Shown here in pieces: positions 1-10,423 of a DNA stretch of 64,000 bases. The notes under the pieces are model-generated. The model did not search any database, was not told where the DNA came from, and saw only the letters and a program-made list of their open reading frames with translations. Origin of the DNA: an uncultured Eubacteriales bacterium (GTDB taxonomy: Bacteria; Bacillota; Clostridia; Oscillospirales; CAG-272); the NCBI GenBank assembly GCA_958352145.1, contig CATWNM010000008.1, positions 1-64,000 on the forward strand. The letters are read 5' to 3'. Made by a program: the position numbers and the translations under genes. The number at the start of each line of letters is the position of its first letter. Within the stretch, counting starts at the first letter, position 1.

Positions 1-73
1 GACCGAAGAGGGCCTTGGGTTTACGGGCAGGGGCGAGGGAATTGCCGCGGAGGCTGTTTGCCTGATTGACTAA
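1..73 (+). CDS. ispF: 2-C-methyl-D-erythritol 2,4-cyclodiphosphate synthase, C-terminal end (partial)
   Basis: The window opens inside a gene. Reading from base 2, 23 codons run to a TAA at 71-73 and give a peptide containing GLGFTGRGEGIAAEAV. This matches the conserved C-terminus of IspF (typically TTEGLGFTGRGEGIAAQAVALI). IspF makes the cyclodiphosphate intermediate of the non-mevalonate isoprenoid pathway. Only the extreme C-terminus is present, so no catalytic residue can be checked. The call rests on this one well-conserved motif. Confidence 0.75.
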   Translation, partial: TEEGLGFTGRGEGIAAEAVCLID

Positions 74-74
74 T

Positions 75-98
75 CGGGTTGCCCGTGCGGACAACCCG
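75..98 (+). terminator. hairpin just downstream of ispF
   Basis: A 7-bp stem (CGGGTTG / CAACCCG, 10-nt loop) begins two bases after the ispF stop. No U-run follows directly, so it may be a weak terminator or only an mRNA 3' hairpin. Confidence 0.3.
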
Positions 99-239
99 TA
101 TACAGTCGTTTTCCCCCACAGATTTTTGCGCGGCACATCTGTTGTTTTTACAGTCCTTTCTGTGAGGGGCGCGTTGATTTTGCGCTATTAACATAATATG
201 GCGGGCGTTGCTTTGTGCCACCGTCAAAAGGAGATTCGG

Positions 240-905
240 ATGATGAAAATTTCACCGTCGGTACTGTCTGCCGATCTTGCCAATTTGTATGCGGAATGTG
301 TGGAAATTGCGCGCGCAGGTGCGGATATGATCCATCTTGACGTCATGGATGGCGCTTTCGTGCCCAATCTGACGTTTGGCGCGCCGGTGATCCGCTGTGC
401 GCGGCCTGCCGTGCGTATTCCGTTTGACGTGCATCTGATGATCGAGGAACCGGTTCGGTACATTGAGGATTTTGCTGATGCGGGCGCGAACTTTATTACC
501 GTACATATCGAAGCTTGTCAGAATGTTGATGCAACACTTGAAACAATTCGGGCGCGGGGGCTGCGCGCGGGGCTTGCGGTAAAGCCGGGCACGCCGGTCG
601 AGTCGCTGTATCCGTATTTGGACCGGCTTGCGCTTGCCTTGATTATGACTGTAGAGCCTGGGTTCGGCGGGCAGGGGCTTCTGTCTGAAACGCTGCCGAA
701 GATCGAAACACTCCGCCGCGAGATAGACCGCCGGGGGCTGTCCGTCGAGATTGAGGTGGACGGGGGCATTCACGAAAAAAATATCGGAAATGTTGCCGCG
801 CGCGGTGCGCAGATTTTTGTTGCGGGCTCCGCTGTGTTCGGCAAAGCCGACCGCGGCGCGGCGATCGCGGCGCTGCGCCGCGCCGCGGAAGCGATCGAGA
901 AATAG
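240..905 (+). CDS. rpe: ribulose-phosphate 3-epimerase
   Basis: This gene encodes a 221-aa cytosolic TIM-barrel enzyme that interconverts ribulose-5-phosphate and xylulose-5-phosphate in the pentose phosphate pathway. Family motifs are visible in order: SPSVLSADLANL at the N-terminus, MIHLDVMDGAFVPNLTFG with metal-binding His and Asp, FDVHLMIEEP, MTVEPGFGGQ, and EVDGGI near the C-terminus with the second metal Asp. The start at 240 is chosen because AAAAGGAG lies at 226-233 and the protein then begins MMKISPSVLS, as is usual. A longer reading from 198 would add 14 unlikely residues. The length is normal for the family. A GNAT gene follows 20 nt downstream. Confidence 0.97.
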   Translation: MMKISPSVLSADLANLYAECVEIARAGADMIHLDVMDGAFVPNLTFGAPVIRCARPAVRIPFDVHLMIEEPVRYIEDFADAGANFITVHIEACQNVDATLETIRARGLRAGLAVKPGTPVESLYPYLDRLALALIMTVEPGFGGQGLLSETLPKIETLRREIDRRGLSVEIEVDGGIHEKNIGNVAARGAQIFVAGSAVFGKADRGAAIAALRRAAEAIEK

Positions 906-925
906 GCGGAAGACGGAAGGTCGGT

Positions 926-1423
926 ATGGATAAAATTCTTTATACGCAGCGGTTGATTCTTAGGCCGCTGTGCGTAGGGGATCTGGTTTCGGCTTATGCT
1001 TATTCGGGTGATCCTGAAAATACGCGGTATATGCTGTGGTTTGATAAAACGCCGGCGGATACCGAACGCTTTTTGCGCGGGGCGGAAACGGAATGGAGAA
1101 AGGAAAAACCGAAATTTTTTGAGTTTGCCGTGGTATGGCAGGGGGTCCACATCGGAGCAATTTCGCTGTATTTGGAGACGGCTCGCCTTTCCGGAGAACT
1201 TGGGTGGATTCTGCATCGGGATTACCATGGCAAGGGGTTTGCGACCGAGGCGGCTCTTGCGATGCGCGCGTTCGCTTTTGACGAGATGAGGCTCGATAAA
1301 CTGACGGCGCACTGTGACGCGCGCAACAGACCTTCCCGGTGCGTTATGGAAAAGCTTGGCATGGTTTTGGTCTATGCGGACGGCGCTCGGCGGGATCGAA
1401 GGACAAGAGGAGACGGTGCGTGA
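926..1423 (+). CDS. GNAT family N-acetyltransferase (RimJ/RimL type), C-terminus probably frameshifted
   Basis: This predicted acetyl-CoA-dependent N-acetyltransferase opens with the TQRLILRPL strand typical of RimJ/RimL-like GNATs. An acetyl-CoA loop (DYHGKGFATEA) and a C-terminal NRPSRCVMEKLGM segment follow. The substrate cannot be predicted. The reading frame ends in an Arg-rich stretch (GARRDRRTRGDGA) that does not look like a GNAT tail. The frame one base later reads VRECLYTLECGAKKQ and stops at 1461-1463, which does resemble the usual C-terminal strand. The native product therefore probably ended at 1463, with a one-base change between about 1383 and 1410. The defect may be a real mutation or a sequence error. 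It follows rpe closely and could be co-transcribed. Confidence 0.82.
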   Translation: MDKILYTQRLILRPLCVGDLVSAYAYSGDPENTRYMLWFDKTPADTERFLRGAETEWRKEKPKFFEFAVVWQGVHIGAISLYLETARLSGELGWILHRDYHGKGFATEAALAMRAFAFDEMRLDKLTAHCDARNRPSRCVMEKLGMVLVYADGARRDRRTRGDGA

Positions 1424-1582
1424 ATGCTTGTATACTTTGGAGTGCGGGGCGAAAAAGCAGTGAAGCGTTTACCGCGCATATTTAAACTTTTCGGCAGCGT
1501 TTTCTGATATATCATAAAATTGTGTCAGGGAACGGCGCCCTGTGCAAAATCGTTTCAGCAAGTTTCGGTCTAAATATAAAAG

Positions 1583-1613
1583 TAAAAAACAGACCGCTTC
1601 TTAACGGTCTGTT
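1583..1613 (-). terminator. Rho-independent terminator of rpsT
   Basis: Read on the minus strand, a 9-bp stem (AACAGACCG / CGGTCTGTT) is followed directly by a run of T. It lies just downstream of the rpsT stop codon. Confidence 0.85.
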
Positions 1614-1638
1614 TCGTTTCATTTGGTTTATTGCAGTT

Positions 1639-1902
1639 TCAGCCAAGCTGATTGAGCCGGATTGTAAACTGGCTCTTTTTGTGTGCGGCCGCATTTTTGT
1701 GAATAATATTGCGGTTGGCTGCCTGATCGATTTTCTTAACGGCCGCTTTGTAAGCCTCGGTAGCCGCGGTTTTGTCGCCTGCCTCAAGCGCTGCGTTGTA
1801 TTTTTTTACAAGCGTGCGCATCTGCGTCTTGAAGATCTGGTTTTGAAGCGTTTTTGCCTCAATTACCTTGACGCGCTTTTTTGCGGATTTAATGTTCGGC
1901 AA
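1639..1902 (-). CDS. rpsT: 30S ribosomal protein S20
   Basis: This is an 87-aa basic protein with the S20 signature PNIKSAKKRVKV at the N-terminus and HKNAAAHKKSQFT near the C-terminus. S20 binds 16S rRNA early in 30S assembly. The start is the TTG at 1902, because AAGGAGG (minus strand, 1911-1917) sits at the right distance and PNIKSAKKR immediately follows, as in other S20 proteins. A reading from 1983 would add 27 foreign residues. A UUG start is also known for E. coli rpsT, where it is part of autogenous control. Whether that applies here is inference. The gene stands alone with its own promoter and terminator, opposite to its neighbours. Confidence 0.97.
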   Translation of the reverse strand: MPNIKSAKKRVKVIEAKTLQNQIFKTQMRTLVKKYNAALEAGDKTAATEAYKAAVKKIDQAANRNIIHKNAAAHKKSQFTIRLNQLG

Positions 1903-1995
1903 GAAGTCCACCTCCTTCAAAAAATCAGAAATATGAACACCAAGCCGGTGCCTGAGAGGGTGCACGCAGCCAAGTTGACTCATTTACAAGAATGT

Positions 1996-2024
1996 ATAAT
2001 AACATACCTTTTCTGAAAAATCAA
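1996..2024 (-). promoter_or_regulatory. sigma-A promoter of rpsT
   Basis: On the minus strand, TTGATT (2019-2024) and TATTAT (1996-2001) are separated by exactly 17 nt, about 95 nt upstream of the rpsT TTG start. Confidence 0.72.
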
Positions 2025-2127
2025 GGGTTTTTTGAAAATTATTGAAAATCTGCGTGATTTCCAGCAAAAATTCTCTCTATATATAGGAAATTATTTTCCG
2101 ATCTTTGGAAAAAATCTGAAAACGCTC

Positions 2128-2156
2128 TTGACAAGCCATAAAAGTAATGGTACAAT
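2128..2156 (+). promoter_or_regulatory. sigma-A promoter of rpoBC and start of a long leader
   Basis: TTGACA (2128-2133) and TACAAT (2151-2156) are spaced by 17 nt. Transcription would start near 2163, leaving a leader of about 210 nt before rpoB. Within this leader, CGCAAAAA (2229-2236) can pair imperfectly with the segment ending near 2255, and a GCGC-rich segment followed by six T lies at about 2251-2270. This could be an attenuator, but the stem is weak. No rplJL genes precede rpoB here, so the usual L10-L12 leader is absent. Confidence 0.72.
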
Positions 2157-2375
2157 AATAAACTGCATTATAATGGCTCAAATTGTGCGGATTCACCTTT
2201 TTTATAGGGAGAGACTGGGGAAATAAAACGCAAAAATCCATAGTTTTTATGCGCTTTGCGCGCGTTTTTTGTCTGTTTTTCCTGAGGCCTTTTATAATCC
2301 TATCCGGATGTGTAAAATTTTCCGCGCTGTTTGGATAAATGGCGAGATATTAAATGAATGGAGTGATTCTATACT

Positions 2376-5300
2376 ATGCTCACACCCCAGAAGCTTGGCA
2401 AAAATGTGCGGATGAGCTTTTCGAGGGTCGGGGAGGCAATTGAAATGCCGAACCTGCTCGAGGTGCAGAAAAAATCATTCGACTGGTTCCTCAACGAGGG
2501 ACTTCGGGATGTGCTCGACGATGTATCTCCGATCGTGGATTATTCGGGCAATCTGGTGATCGAATTTGTGGATTACACCATTGATTCGAAAACGCAGTAT
2601 CCGGTTGAGGAGTGCAAGGAACGAGACGTCAACTACGCGGCGCCGCTGAAAGTAAGAGTCAGGCTGACAAACAGGGAGACGGGCGAGGTAAAAGAATCAG
2701 AGATATACATGGGCGATTTCCCGATGATGACCGAAAATGGAACGTTTGTCATCAATGGCGCGGAAAGAGTAATCGTTTCGCAGATCGTTCGTTCCCCCGG
2801 CATTTATTACGGGGATTCCATTGATAAAACCGGCAAGCATATGTTTACCGCTACCGTGATTCCGTACCGCGGCGCGTGGCTGGAATATGAGACGGATGTC
2901 AACGATGCGTTTTATGTAAAGATCGACAAGACAAGAAAAATTCCGATCACCGTCCTTATCCGCGCGCTCGGCGTTGAGTCGGATGCGGATATTCTCTCGA
3001 TGTTCGGAGACGAAGCGATGATTGCCGCGACGCTTGAAAAAGACGAGTGCGGCGCGCTGGCTGCCGAGAACAATACGACGTTCGGCGACGAGGCGCTCAA
3101 AGAGGTTTACAAAAAACTGCGGCCGGGCGAGCCTCCGCTGGTGGAGAGCGCGCAGATCTTGATCAACAATCTGTTTTTCGATCCCAAACGCTATGATCTT
3201 GCGCCGGTCGGGCGGTATAAATATGATAAAAAGCTGGATATTGCCGGCCGCCTTGTCGGGCATACGCTGGCAAAACCCGCAATCAATCCGATTACCGGCG
3301 AATTCGTCTGTGAGGCGGGTGTCGCGGTCACGCGTGAAATCGCGCGTGAAATCGAGAAAAACTGCATCAACGAGGCGGATATAGCCCTGCCGGACGGAAA
3401 GGTTGTCAAAGTATTTTCCAACAACACGACCGAGCCGGAAAATTTGCTTGGCTACGATTTGAAAGACTGCGGCATCCATGAAAAGGTTCGCACGGTTGTG
3501 CTGCTTGAGATTATGGAGCAGTGCGGCGGAGATGCGGAGAGCATTCGCGTCGAAGTGAAGCGGCGTATCCACGAACTTTGTCCCAAGCATATCACAAAAG
3601 ATGATATTTTTGCTTCAATTAATTACTTGATTAATTTGTCGCACGGCATCGGCTACACAGACGATATCGACCACTTGGGAAATCGCCGCATGCGCTGCGT
3701 CGGCGAGCTTTTGCAGAACCAGCTGCGTATCGGCTTTTCTCGCATGGATAAGATCATTAAGGAGCGCATGACCGTACAGGATGGTACAGAACTGCATCCG
3801 CAGAATCTGATCAATATCCGTCCGGTCGTGACGGCCATTCGCGAATTCTTTGGTTCTTCGCCGCTGTCGCAGTTCATGGATCAGAATAATCCGCTTGCGG
3901 AATTGACGCATAAGCGGCGTCTTTCTGCGCTGGGCCCCGGCGGTCTGTCGCGGGATCGCGCGTCTTTCGAGGTGCGCGATGTGCATTATACCCATTACGG
4001 TCGGATGTGTCCGATCGAGACGCCTGAAGGGCCGAATATCGGTCTGATTTCGTATCTCGCGACCTACGCCAAAATTTCGGATTACGGTTTTATTGAAGCG
4101 CCCTACCGCAAGGTGGATAAAGCGACCGGCAAAGTGACCGATATTGTGGAGTATATGACCGCGGATATCGAAGACAACTATATTATTGCGCAGGCGAACG
4201 AGCCGCTGGATGCGGAGGGGCGCTTTGTGAAGAGCCGCATTATTGCGCGCGAACGCTCGGAGATCCTCGAGGTGGACGCTTCCGAAGTAGACTATGTGGA
4301 CGTTTCGCCGAAGATGCTTGTTTCCGTCGCTACGGCAATGATCCCGTTCCTTGAAAATGACGATAACACCCGTGCGCTGATGGGTTCGAACATGCAGAAG
4401 CAGGCAGTGCCGCTGATGGTATCCGAGGCGCCCGTTGTCGGTACTGGAATGGAATATAAAGCGGCGATCGATTCCGGCGTGGTCGTTCTGGCAAAGTCCG
4501 CCGGTACCGTAGAGCGCGTCACGGCAGATGAAATTGTGATTCGGACGGAGGGCGGCGCAAAGGAAGCCTATCATTTAATCAAATTCAAACGCTCGAACCA
4601 GGGAACCTGCATCAACCAGCGGCCCACAGTCAATGAGGGCGAGCAGGTTGAGAAAGGGCAGGTGATTGCAGACGGCCCCGCTACCTCCGAGGGAGAGATC
4701 GCGCTGGGTAAGAACGCGCTGATTGGCTTTATGACCTGGGAGGGGTACAACTATGAGGACGCCGTCCTGTTAAATGAGCGTTTGGTGCGCGACGACGTGT
4801 ACACGTCAATTCATATTGAAGAATATACGCATGAAGCGCGGGATACGAAACTTGGCGAGGAAATCATCACGCGTGAAATTCCCAATGTCGGCGATGATGT
4901 TCTGAAAGATCTGAATGCGGACGGCATCGTCAAGATCGGGACCGAAGTGCGTGCCGGTGATATTTTGGTGGGCAAGGTTACCCCGAAGGGCGAGACCGAG
5001 CTTACTGCGGAAGAGCGGCTGCTGCGCGCCATCTTTGGAGAAAAGGCGCGCGAAGTGCGCGATACCTCTTTGCGTGTGCCGCACGGCGAAAGTGGCATCG
5101 TGGTGGACGTCAAGGTGTTTTCAAGAGACAATCAGGACGATCTGCCGCCCGGCGTCAACAAAGTGGTCCGTGTGTATATCGCCCAGAAAAGAAAAATCTC
5201 TGTCGGCGATAAAATGGCTGGCCGGCACGGAAACAAAGGCGTCGTTTCCCGAATTCTTCCGCCGGAGGATATGCCGTTCCTTGCGGACGGCACGCCGCTG

Positions 5301-6257
5301 GACATCGTTTTGAATCCGTTGGGCGTTCCGTCGCGTATGAATATCGGTCAGGTGCTGGAAGTGCATCTGGGACGCGCGGCCAAAGAGCTTGGCATCAAGG
5401 TGATGACGCCTGCGTTCGACGGCGCAAGCGAGAAAGATATTCTGGACTGCTTGAAGAAGGCGGGGCTCTGCCGTGAAATCCGGCCTGGTGAAAACATCGA
5501 GGGCAAGGACGTTGTCGAACTGGTCTATAATCCAGAGACCGGAAAAAATGAGTGCGTCAGCGTGGATAAGCAGAAAGAACCCGAAAAGTATGAAATGCTG
5601 TTTTCTGAAGGCAAGCTGTATGTCGTCGATGGAAAGACTACGCTGTATGACGGCCGTACCGGCGAGGCGTTTGACAATCCTGTTACGGTGGGCTATATGT
5701 ATTACCTGAAACTGCACCATCTTGTAGACGACAAGATCCATGCCCGCTCGACCGGTCCGTATTCGCTGGTTACCCAGCAGCCGCTCGGCGGCAAAGCACA
5801 GTTCGGCGGACAGCGTTTCGGTGAAATGGAGGTCTGGGCGCTGGAGGCTTATGGCGCTGCGTATACCCTTCAGGAGATCCTAACCGTCAAGAGCGACGAT
5901 GTCACCGGCCGCGTAAAGACGTATGAGGCAATCGTACAGGGACAAAATATTCCGACGCCGGGCGTGCCCGAATCCTTTAAAGTGTTGGTCAAGGAATTGC
6001 AGTCTCTGGCGCTTGACGTTCGCGTTCTGGATAAAGACGGCAATGAGATTGAGCTTGCCAAAATCGGCGAAGAGGAGCTTGAAACCCCGAATTACGTGAG
6101 CCCGATTGAAGACGAGGACGGCATCAGCGCTTCCGATATCGGCGAATCCGTTCAGACGGACGATCTTTTCGATTCCTATACAGAGGAGGAAGATGAGGAC
6201 GGCGATATAAGCGGATTTTTTGCCGAGGATGCGGACGACGACGCTTTCGATATCTAA
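2376..6257 (+). CDS. rpoB: DNA-directed RNA polymerase subunit beta
   Basis: This 1293-aa protein is the beta subunit of the core RNA polymerase and forms half of the active-site cleft. The rifampicin-site segment is clear ([20 protein letters not shown]), followed by [24 protein letters not shown] and [14 protein letters not shown]. Toward the C-terminus are [15 protein letters not shown] and the clamp segment [21 protein letters not shown]. The rifampicin-contact residues equivalent to E. coli Q513, D516, H526 and S531 are all of the sensitive type. Pro496 stands where E. coli has Q510. The C-terminus ends in a strongly acidic tail, as in several clostridial RpoB proteins. GGAGTG lies about 10 nt before the ATG. 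The gene is followed by rpoC after 94 nt. Confidence 0.99.
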   Translation: MLTPQKLGKNVRMSFSRVGEAIEMPNLLEVQKKSFDWFLNEGLRDVLDDVSPIVDYSGNLVIEFVDYTIDSKTQYPVEECKERDVNYAAPLKVRVRLTNRETGEVKESEIYMGDFPMMTENGTFVINGAERVIVSQIVRSPGIYYGDSIDKTGKHMFTATVIPYRGAWLEYETDVNDAFYVKIDKTRKIPITVLIRALGVESDADILSMFGDEAMIAATLEKDECGALAAENNTTFGDEALKEVYKKLRPGEPPLVESAQILINNLFFDPKRYDLAPVGRYKYDKKLDIAGRLVGHTLAKPAINPITGEFVCEAGVAVTREIAREIEKNCINEADIALPDGKVVKVFSNNTTEPENLLGYDLKDCGIHEKVRTVVLLEIMEQCGGDAESIRVEVKRRIHELCPKHITKDDIFASINYLINLSHGIGYTDDIDHLGNRRMRCVGELLQNQLRIGFSRMDKIIKERMTVQDGTELHPQNLINIRPVVTAIREFFGSSPLSQFMDQNNPLAELTHKRRLSALGPGGLSRDRASFEVRDVHYTHYGRMCPIETPEGPNIGLISYLATYAKISDYGFIEAPYRKVDKATGKVTDIVEYMTADIEDNYIIAQANEPLDAEGRFVKSRIIARERSEILEVDASEVDYVDVSPKMLVSVATAMIPFLENDDNTRALMGSNMQKQAVPLMVSEAPVVGTGMEYKAAIDSGVVVLAKSAGTVERVTADEIVIRTEGGAKEAYHLIKFKRSNQGTCINQRPTVNEGEQVEKGQVIADGPATSEGEIALGKNALIGFMTWEGYNYEDAVLLNERLVRDDVYTSIHIEEYTHEARDTKLGEEIITREIPNVGDDVLKDLNADGIVKIGTEVRAGDILVGKVTPKGETELTAEERLLRAIFGEKAREVRDTSLRVPHGESGIVVDVKVFSRDNQDDLPPGVNKVVRVYIAQKRKISVGDKMAGRHGNKGVVSRILPPEDMPFLADGTPLDIVLNPLGVPSRMNIGQVLEVHLGRAAKELGIKVMTPAFDGASEKDILDCLKKAGLCREIRPGENIEGKDVVELVYNPETGKNECVSVDKQKEPEKYEMLFSEGKLYVVDGKTTLYDGRTGEAFDNPVTVGYMYYLKLHHLVDDKIHARSTGPYSLVTQQPLGGKAQFGGQRFGEMEVWALEAYGAAYTLQEILTVKSDDVTGRVKTYEAIVQGQNIPTPGVPESFKVLVKELQSLALDVRVLDKDGNEIELAKIGEEELETPNYVSPIEDEDGISASDIGESVQTDDLFDSYTEEEDEDGDISGFFAEDADDDAFDI

Positions 6258-6351
6258 AGGCGTGCATAGCTCTCGAAACGGCACTTGGCGGCAAGTGCGA
6301 AATTCAAAGGAGAGGTGCTTTTGCGTTTCGCAAAAGAGGTAATATAAATCA

Positions 6352-9300
6352 ATGGATAATGTATTTGATTCTATAAAAATCGGTCTTGCGTCTCCGGAAA
6401 TGATCCGTTCGTGGTCTCACGGAGAAGTGACGAAGCCCGAAACTATCAATTACAGAACGCTCAAGGCAGAAAAGGACGGCCTGTTCTGCGAGCGTATATT
6501 CGGGCCTACAAAAGACTGGGAGTGTCTCTGCGGCAAATACAAGCGCGTCCGCCACAAGGGAAAGGTCTGCGAAAAATGCGGCGTTGAGGTCACCACGAAG
6601 AAGGTACGCCGCGAGCGCATGGGGCATATTGAACTGGCGGCGCCGGTGTCTCATATCTGGTATTTCCGCGCGATCCCCTCAAGGATTGGTCTTCTCTTGG
6701 ACATCACGCCCAGAAATTTGGAGCGGGTACTTTATTTTGCGCAGTATATCGTGATCGATCCCGGTTCTACTCCGCTTGAAAAAAAACAACTGCTTAGCGA
6801 GCAGGAGTATAATAACTGGTATGAACGTTATGAAGATGATTTCCGCGTTGGCATGGGCGCAGAGGCGATCAAGGAACTGCTTGCTGAGATTGATGTCGGG
6901 CAGCTTGCGGCGGAACTGAGGGATGAGCTTTCCCGCGCGAGCGGTCAGAAAAAACTGAAAATCATCAAGCGCCTGGAGGTTGTGGAGGCGTTCCGCCTTT
7001 CGGGAAACCGGCCGGAGTGGATGATTCTGGATGTAATTCCGGTTCTTCCACCTGAAATTCGTCCGATGGTTCAACTGGACGGTGGCCGGTTCGCGTCTTC
7101 CGATCTGAATGATTTGTACCGCCGCGTCATTAACCGAAACAATCGCTTGAAAAAGCTGATGGAGCTTCGCGCGCCGGAGATCATTATTCGAAACGAGAAA
7201 CGCATGCTGCAGGAAGCGGTAGATGCGCTGATCGATAATGGACGGCGCGGAAAAGCGGTGACCGGTCCGTCCAATCGGGCATTGAAATCGCTGTCCGAAA
7301 TGCTGCGCGGCAAACAGGGCCGTTTTCGTCAGAATCTGCTTGGAAAACGTGTCGATTATTCCGGTCGTTCGGTTATCGTCGTCGGCCCTGATCTGAAAAT
7401 TTTCCAGTGTGGGCTGCCCAAGGAAATGGCGCTGGAACTTTTCAAGCCTTTTGTCATGAAGCGGCTTGTAGAGACGCAGAAGGCAGCAAATATCAAAGAA
7501 GCAAAGAAAAAGGTAGACAAAGTGTTTCCAGAGGTATGGGATGCGCTGGAAAACGTAATTAAGGAGCACCCGGTGCTTTTGAACCGTGCGCCTACGCTGC
7601 ACAGGTTGTCAATTCAGGCATTTGAGCCGGTACTGGTCGAAGGCCGGGCGATCAAGCTGCACCCGCTAGTTTGTTCTGCATTCAATGCGGACTTCGACGG
7701 TGACCAGATGCCGGTGCATGTTCCGCTGTCTGCGGAGGCGCAGGCGGAAGCGCGTTTTCTGATGCTATCCGCCAATAACCTTTTGAAGCCTGCCGACGGG
7801 CGCGCGGTAACCGTGCCCTCTCAGGATATGATTCTAGGCTCCTATTATCTGACGATCATCAATGAAAAAGAAATGGGAACCGGCAGAGTATTCCGTGATA
7901 TGGACGAGGCGGAGATGGCTTATGCCAACGGTCAGCTTGGCCTGCATGCGCCGATTCGGGTACGCGTTGAAAAGGAAATCGACGGTGTAATGCATTCCGG
8001 GATTATTGACGCGACGCTCGGCCGTTTGATTTTCAACCGGCAGATTCCGCAAAATCTCGGTTATGTCGACCGCAGTGATCCTGCGACCATGCTGAATCTT
8101 GAGGTTTCGTTTGTGACCAAGAAAAAGCAGCTTGGCAATATCATTGACAACTGCATCAAAAAGAACGGGATTACCGTTACCGCGCAGATGCTGGATAATA
8201 TCAAAGCCACTGGTTTCAAGTATTCTACAAAGAGCGGCATTTCCATATCGGTTTATGATATGACGATCCCGCCTGAGAAATATACCAAGGTTGCGGAAGC
8301 GGAGCAGAAAGTCGGCATCGTCACGGAGCATTTCCAGAGCGGCGAGCTTTCTGAAGAGGAGCGCTATAATAATGTAATCAAAATCTGGGAGCAGACGACC
8401 GACGAGGTCACCAATGCGCTTTCCGAAGGGTTCGATCCGTTCAATTCGATCAAAATGATGATCGATTCCGGCGCGCGCGGCAATGCTAGCCAGCTTCGCC
8501 AGCTTGCGGGTATGCGCGGCCTTATGTTTGCGACCAACGGCAAGACGATGGAGATTCCGATCAAATCGAATTTCCGCGAAGGGCTAAATAATCTGGAGTA
8601 TTTCATCGGCGCGAGAGGTTCGCGCAAGAGCCTTTCCGATACGGCGCTGCGCACGGCGGACTCGGGCTATCTTACCCGCCGCTTGGTGGACGTATCGCAG
8701 CAGGTTATTATTCGCGAAGCGGACTGCGGTACGAACGAGGGAATTATCGTCAGCGATATTCGGGACGGCGATGAGATTATTGAACCGCTGAAAGACAGGC
8801 TGATCGGCCGCTATGCGCTGGAGGATGTCGTATCGCCGATTACGGGCGAAATCATAATTCGGCGCGGCGATTTGATTTCCGAGGATCAGGCGGAGGCTGC
8901 GCAGCGCGGCGGCGTTGAGCAGGTCTGCGTTCGTTCGATTCTGCGCTGCCGGGCAAAACGCGGCGTCTGCGCGCATTGCTACGGAGCGGATCTTGCTTCC
9001 GGAAAAGAAGTCAATGTGGGCGAGGCTGTCGGCATTATTGCGGCGCAGTCTATCGGAGAGCCGGGCACGCAGCTGACCATGCGTACTTTCCATACGGGCG
9101 GTATCGCGGGATCGGATATTACGCAGGGTCTGCCTCGCGTCGAAGAACTTTTGGAGGCGCGGCGTCCCAAAAAAGCGGCGCTTATTGCGGAATGTACCGG
9201 CGTGGTTCGCATGCAGGAGAGCAAAAACATGCGCAATGTCGTCGTGACTTCGGATGAGACCGGAGAAGAATTTGCTTATCCGGTGCCGTTTGGTATCCGC

Positions 9301-9909
9301 ATCATTGTGGAAGAAGGACAGCGGGTGACACTTGGGCAGGCGCTGACCGAGGGCAATAAAGCGCCGGCTGATATTTTGAAAGTCAACGGCATTGAGGCCG
9401 TATATGATTATATCATCCGCGAAGTACAGCGGGTGTATCGCCTGCAGGCCGTTGAAATCAACGATAAGCATATAGAAATTATTGCACGGCAGATGACTAG
9501 GAAAATCAAGATAGAGGATTCCGGCGATACGGATCTGCTGCTGGGCGCCAGCGTGGATGCGCTGGAATTTTCCGAAGCCAACGAGCGTATCGAGGCGCGG
9601 ATCGCAGCGGGAGACAAAACGCTGCGCTTGGCGGTTGGAACGCCGATGCTCTTAGGGATCACCAAAGCGGCGCTGATGACCGAATCGTTCCTCAGCGCGG
9701 CCTCGTTCCAGGAAACGACCAAAGTGCTGACCGAAGCGGCGATTCGCGGCAAAGTGGATCATTTGCAGGGACTCAAGGAAAATGTTATCATCGGCAAGTT
9801 GATCCCCGCCGGAACCGGTCTTGCGCGGTACAACGATATCGAGGTTGTCCCGGCGGAATCTCCCGCGCTCTTTGAAGAAGAGCCGGTTGCGGAAGTTATA
9901 GCGGAATAA
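6352..9909 (+). CDS. rpoC: DNA-directed RNA polymerase subunit beta'
   Basis: This 1185-aa catalytic beta' subunit of RNA polymerase shows the N-terminal zinc ribbon CLCGKYKR...CEKCGVEVT. The catalytic loop NADFDGDQM (residues 445-453) carries the three magnesium-binding aspartates. The trigger-loop region [18 protein letters not shown] and the second zinc-site cysteines (CGTNEG...[11 protein letters not shown]) are also present. Residue 454, directly after the catalytic loop, is Pro where almost all RpoC proteins have Ala. The length suits a Bacillota RpoC without large insertions. It is co-transcribed with rpoB. Three RNA-structure elements lie between its stop and rpsL. Confidence 0.99.
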   Translation: MDNVFDSIKIGLASPEMIRSWSHGEVTKPETINYRTLKAEKDGLFCERIFGPTKDWECLCGKYKRVRHKGKVCEKCGVEVTTKKVRRERMGHIELAAPVSHIWYFRAIPSRIGLLLDITPRNLERVLYFAQYIVIDPGSTPLEKKQLLSEQEYNNWYERYEDDFRVGMGAEAIKELLAEIDVGQLAAELRDELSRASGQKKLKIIKRLEVVEAFRLSGNRPEWMILDVIPVLPPEIRPMVQLDGGRFASSDLNDLYRRVINRNNRLKKLMELRAPEIIIRNEKRMLQEAVDALIDNGRRGKAVTGPSNRALKSLSEMLRGKQGRFRQNLLGKRVDYSGRSVIVVGPDLKIFQCGLPKEMALELFKPFVMKRLVETQKAANIKEAKKKVDKVFPEVWDALENVIKEHPVLLNRAPTLHRLSIQAFEPVLVEGRAIKLHPLVCSAFNADFDGDQMPVHVPLSAEAQAEARFLMLSANNLLKPADGRAVTVPSQDMILGSYYLTIINEKEMGTGRVFRDMDEAEMAYANGQLGLHAPIRVRVEKEIDGVMHSGIIDATLGRLIFNRQIPQNLGYVDRSDPATMLNLEVSFVTKKKQLGNIIDNCIKKNGITVTAQMLDNIKATGFKYSTKSGISISVYDMTIPPEKYTKVAEAEQKVGIVTEHFQSGELSEEERYNNVIKIWEQTTDEVTNALSEGFDPFNSIKMMIDSGARGNASQLRQLAGMRGLMFATNGKTMEIPIKSNFREGLNNLEYFIGARGSRKSLSDTALRTADSGYLTRRLVDVSQQVIIREADCGTNEGIIVSDIRDGDEIIEPLKDRLIGRYALEDVVSPITGEIIIRRGDLISEDQAEAAQRGGVEQVCVRSILRCRAKRGVCAHCYGADLASGKEVNVGEAVGIIAAQSIGEPGTQLTMRTFHTGGIAGSDITQGLPRVEELLEARRPKKAALIAECTGVVRMQESKNMRNVVVTSDETGEEFAYPVPFGIRIIVEEGQRVTLGQALTEGNKAPADILKVNGIEAVYDYIIREVQRVYRLQAVEINDKHIEIIARQMTRKIKIEDSGDTDLLLGASVDALEFSEANERIEARIAAGDKTLRLAVGTPMLLGITKAALMTESFLSAASFQETTKVLTEAAIRGKVDHLQGLKENVIIGKLIPAGTGLARYNDIEVVPAESPALFEEEPVAEVIAE

Positions 9910-9916
9910 ATTTATC

Positions 9917-9948
9917 TTAGACTCGCCGCCGGCAAGCGGCGAGTCTAA
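9917..9948 (+). other. strong 13-bp hairpin directly after rpoC
   Basis: TTAGACTCGCCGC (9917-9929) pairs perfectly with GCGGCGAGTCTAA (9936-9948) around a 6-nt loop. It begins 7 nt after the rpoC stop. There is no U-run after the stem, so it is not a standard terminator. A role in mRNA 3'-end protection or processing is possible. Confidence 0.6.
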
Positions 9949-9970
9949 GTCTGTCAAAAATGAAAGGCTT

Positions 9971-10026
9971 TTGACAGGCAAGCTTGGTTTGCTTGCGTCG
10001 TGCGCCGCGAAAGCGGCGCTTGTCAA
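9971..10026 (+). other. predicted three-way RNA junction between rpoC and rpsL
   Basis: An outer stem TTGACA (9971-9976) / TGTCAA (10021-10026) encloses two perfect hairpins. The first is GCAAGC (9978-9983) with GCTTGC (9991-9996), loop 7 nt. The second is GCGCCGC (10002-10008) with GCGGCGC (10013-10019), closed by a GAAA tetraloop. Together with flanking hairpins at 9917-9948 and 10033-10085 this makes a strongly folded 170-nt region without a coding frame. The folding is by eye; the function is unknown. I do not recognise it as a named RNA family. Confidence 0.5.
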
Positions 10027-10032
10027 GCAATC

Positions 10033-10090
10033 ATACGCATAAAGAGCAGTGCAGTTCAGTACACGTGTTCGCTCTTTATGCGTATTTTGA
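10033..10090 (+). terminator. terminator of the rpoBC transcript
   Basis: A perfect 15-bp stem (ATACGCATAAAGAGC at 10033-10047 with its complement at 10071-10085) encloses a 23-nt loop. It is followed by TTTGATCC and further T-rich sequence. The stem is unusually long and the loop unusually large for a plain terminator. From here to the promoter at 10286 I see no gene. Confidence 0.65.
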
Positions 10091-10285
10091 TCCGATTTTC
10101 TGTTTTTTCTATGAAAACGCGTTTGCTTGCGGGCGTGCATCGGATGCAAGGCGCACAATGAACGTCGGCGTTTCACTCTGGTATCATTTATGCGCTTAAA
10201 AACGCCGGAATGGCCCGGAATTTTTTAATAACCGGAGAATATAGAAAAAACTGATTAAAAAGTATGTAAAACGGGGCAAAATCTA

Positions 10286-10314
10286 TTGACAAATTCATGC
10301 TTGAATGCTATAAT
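10286..10314 (+). promoter_or_regulatory. consensus sigma-A promoter of the str operon
   Basis: A perfect TTGACA (10286-10291) and a perfect TATAAT (10309-10314) are spaced by 17 nt. The leader to rpsL is about 100 nt. Confidence 0.85.
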
Positions 10315-10423
10315 ATGATGTATTTTGGCGGCGAATACGCTGCCGGATGCATACAGCTTCGCAGGGAAACAAAACCTCGTTGCCGTATATAAACACTTAT
10401 ATTTTTGAAGAAGGAGGAAAAAC

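Noticed and set aside
2032..2226. 64-codon open frame upstream of rpoB
   Set aside because: AT-driven composition, no ribosome site, and it spans the rpoB promoter.
2697..3590. Long minus-strand open frames inside rpoB, rpoC, tuf, fusA, metK, htpG and secA
   Set aside because: They are mirror frames of highly conserved genes, with Arg/His/Ile-rich composition and no family match.
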